A DNA stretch of 6,308 nucleotides from Pirellulales bacterium (GTDB lineage: Bacteria; Planctomycetota; Planctomycetia; Pirellulales; Thermoguttaceae). Below the pieces are notes generated by a model that made no database searches, was not told the DNA's origin, and was given only the letters and a program-made list of their open reading frames with translations. A program made the position numbers and the translations under genes. Shown piece after piece: positions 5,231-6,308 of this stretch (the stretch's first letter is position 1; each line of letters opens with the position of its first letter). The DNA lies in contig JAUWJC010000260.1 in the NCBI GenBank assembly GCA_030607895.1, positions 1 through 6,308 of the forward strand, written 5' to 3'.

Positions 5231-5351
5231 AATAACTTGATCAATTGGGTGGCACGTCCCTGAGCGCAGCGAAGGGCGTGGGAGCCGGAAAAACACGCCC
5301 TTCGCTGCGCTCGGGGACGTGCCACCCAGTTGCCGATTCGGTCAAGTTATT
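5231..5351. repeat. Long-stem inverted repeat filling the convergent intergenic space
   Basis: The core arms (5247-5280 and 5294-5327, 34 nt each) pair along their whole length around a 13-nt loop; the only imperfection is T5261 opposite G5313. Pairing continues outward through 5242-5246 and 5328-5332 with one more T/G pair (T5245 and G5329). After an asymmetric gap (1 nt left, 9 nt right), AATAACTTGA (5231-5240) pairs perfectly with TCAAGTTATT (5342-5351). Both T/G positions are allowed wobble pairs in plus-strand RNA but would be A/C mismatches in minus-strand RNA. The element starts 25 bp after one stop codon and ends 4 bp before the other. It has no open frame of its own and no T tract. 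It resembles a miniature inverted-repeat element and could also end transcription from both sides. Confidence 0.75.
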
Positions 5352-5354
5352 CTT

Positions 5355-6293
5355 TCACAACGACTTACTCAACAACATCCAGGCCATGGCCAGGCTGGTG
5401 GTGTTCAGTGCCATGTGGACCACCACCGAAGGGACCATCCGATGCGTTCGATAGTACAGCGTCCCCAGTACGAGTGCAAAAAAGAACAACGTGAACGGAT
5501 CGGCCGCCACGTACCGCGGCAATAGAATCGAGAGGCCTACCTGCATCAGGTAGATCGGCGCGGCGATGGCCACGAACGTCGACAGTCCCAGGGCAACGTC
5601 CGCAAGGAGCTTTTTTGGCACGAATCCGAAATCGACGGTCGCGGCGCCCGTGCGAACCCGCAGCAACCCGACTGCAAAAGCCACCGTCAGTAACCCAACC
5701 ACGGCATTTCCCACCAGCGCGTAGGTGAGAAAGCGGAGGTTTACCTCCGGCGTGTCCACGCGGAAGTGCATTCGGGCGAACAGGAGCGAAGTGAGCGTTA
5801 CCGGCGCGGCGCCTCGGGGAATCCACCGAGCAAGCGTGGGCATCCGACGCCGCCACGGTTTCTCCAGGCCTTCCAGCCAACCCTGAAGCAGCACGCGAAA
5901 GAGGAACTCCTCGACGATCGGGGCCGCCACCGCCGCCGTCAGCCCGCAAAGCAGCAGCGTCCAGAGGCTTCCACTCGCGAGCAATCGAGCCACAACGTGG
6001 GAGGCGTCGGCCTGGTCGACGTTTTGGATGGCAGGTGGCCGGCTGGCTTCCGGCCCCAACCAGACGTTGCCCAAGTGGATCATCAACGCCAGGCCGGCCA
6101 CGTACACCAGCAGCACAAGCAGCAGGTCCACCGCCTGCCAGGGCACTGGGCGTCGCGGTTGATAGGGCAACACGGGCAGACCATGCCGCATCCGCTCGGC
6201 AACCCGCCGCCATACCGCCGCACTGGCTACGACGGCCAACAGCAGCGCCCAAACCAACGGCGGCGAGATGGTCTGCGTGGTAAGGTCTTCCAT
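5355..6293 (-). CDS. CPBP-family intramembrane metalloprotease
   Basis: This 312-residue multipass membrane protein has the three CPBP (Abi/CAAX protease and bacteriocin-processing) motifs. They are EExxxR in APIVEEFLFRVLLQGWL (E128, E129, R133), FxxxH in LLFARMHF (F172, H176) and HxxxN in HMALN (H293, N297). In this family the glutamates and histidines form a metal-dependent active site within the bilayer. About eight hydrophobic segments are visible, near 13-27, 54-72, 108-126, 164-175, 187-211, 229-256, 266-282 and 288-307. Motifs 2 and 3 are about 117 residues apart, much more than usual, because of an inserted membrane stretch at about 180-265. The ATG at 6293 has no clear ribosome binding site, and the promoter lies beyond the window edge, so the start is less certain than the family. 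Substrate unknown; it converges on the sugar-isomerase-like gene. Confidence 0.85.
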   Translation of the reverse strand: MEDLTTQTISPPLVWALLLAVVASAAVWRRVAERMRHGLPVLPYQPRRPVPWQAVDLLLVLLVYVAGLALMIHLGNVWLGPEASRPPAIQNVDQADASHVVARLLASGSLWTLLLCGLTAAVAAPIVEEFLFRVLLQGWLEGLEKPWRRRMPTLARWIPRGAAPVTLTSLLFARMHFRVDTPEVNLRFLTYALVGNAVVGLLTVAFAVGLLRVRTGAATVDFGFVPKKLLADVALGLSTFVAIAAPIYLMQVGLSILLPRYVAADPFTLFFFALVLGTLYYRTHRMVPSVVVHMALNTTSLAMAWMLLSKSL

Positions 6294-6308
6294 GTTTGTA
6301 AAGCCGCG

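Noticed and set aside
4259..5296. A 345-codon open frame on the minus strand
   Set aside because: It lies almost wholly opposite the exported isomerase-like gene, shows no known family pattern, and begins inside the long inverted repeat. The plus-strand gene has a signal peptide, ribosome binding site and promoter.

Overview
The window looks like chromosomal DNA from a planctomycete, perhaps a Pirellulales-like lineage. This is inferred from GC-rich coding sequence and three family-level resemblances: an alpha-toroid 'prenyltransferase/squalene oxidase repeat' protein with a planctomycete-style helical N-terminal region, an exported xylose-isomerase-like TIM-barrel protein, and a CPBP membrane protease. 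No rRNA, tRNA or CRISPR array is visible.

Layout. Positions 1-1537 (+) hold the 3' part of a gene for a large soluble alpha/alpha-toroid protein. Its 5' end is disturbed or cut by the window edge: homologous-looking sequence continues upstream of the first usable start, and a neighbouring frame is open from the window edge. Converging on it from the other strand, only 18 bp away, is a two-gene type II toxin-antitoxin operon: a ribbon-helix-helix antitoxin (2130-1894) and a MazF endoribonuclease toxin (1894-1556). The two genes share a TGATG stop/start overlap. In front of the antitoxin is a sigma70-like promoter with an inverted repeat between its -35 and -10 boxes. Upstream on the same strand (2519-2322) is a small antitoxin-like gene with a good ribosome binding site, no toxin partner and an apparently shortened C-terminus, so this stretch looks like a small, partly decayed toxin-antitoxin cluster.

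Positions 2520-2897 contain no convincing complete gene, but carry two adjacent perfect inverted repeats (2731-2751 and 2756-2780). A NagA-type amidohydrolase follows (2898-4070, +), ending in a hairpin terminator. The intergenic gap after it carries a REP/MITE-like imperfect inverted repeat (4117-4192) and then a promoter (TTGACA, 17 bp, CACAAT) for an exported sugar-isomerase-like protein (4289-5206, +). Its stop codon lies inside a perfect 16-bp palindrome. The space between it and a convergent CPBP-family intramembrane protease (6293-5355, -) is almost filled by a long-stemmed inverted repeat (5231-5351), which could be a mobile miniature element, a bidirectional terminator or both.

The genes do not form one pathway. 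NagA and the sugar-isomerase-like protein could both act on carbohydrates, but each appears to have its own transcription unit. The least ordinary parts are the intergenic structures, the decayed antitoxin, the broken 5' end of the first gene and an insertion in the CPBP protease.
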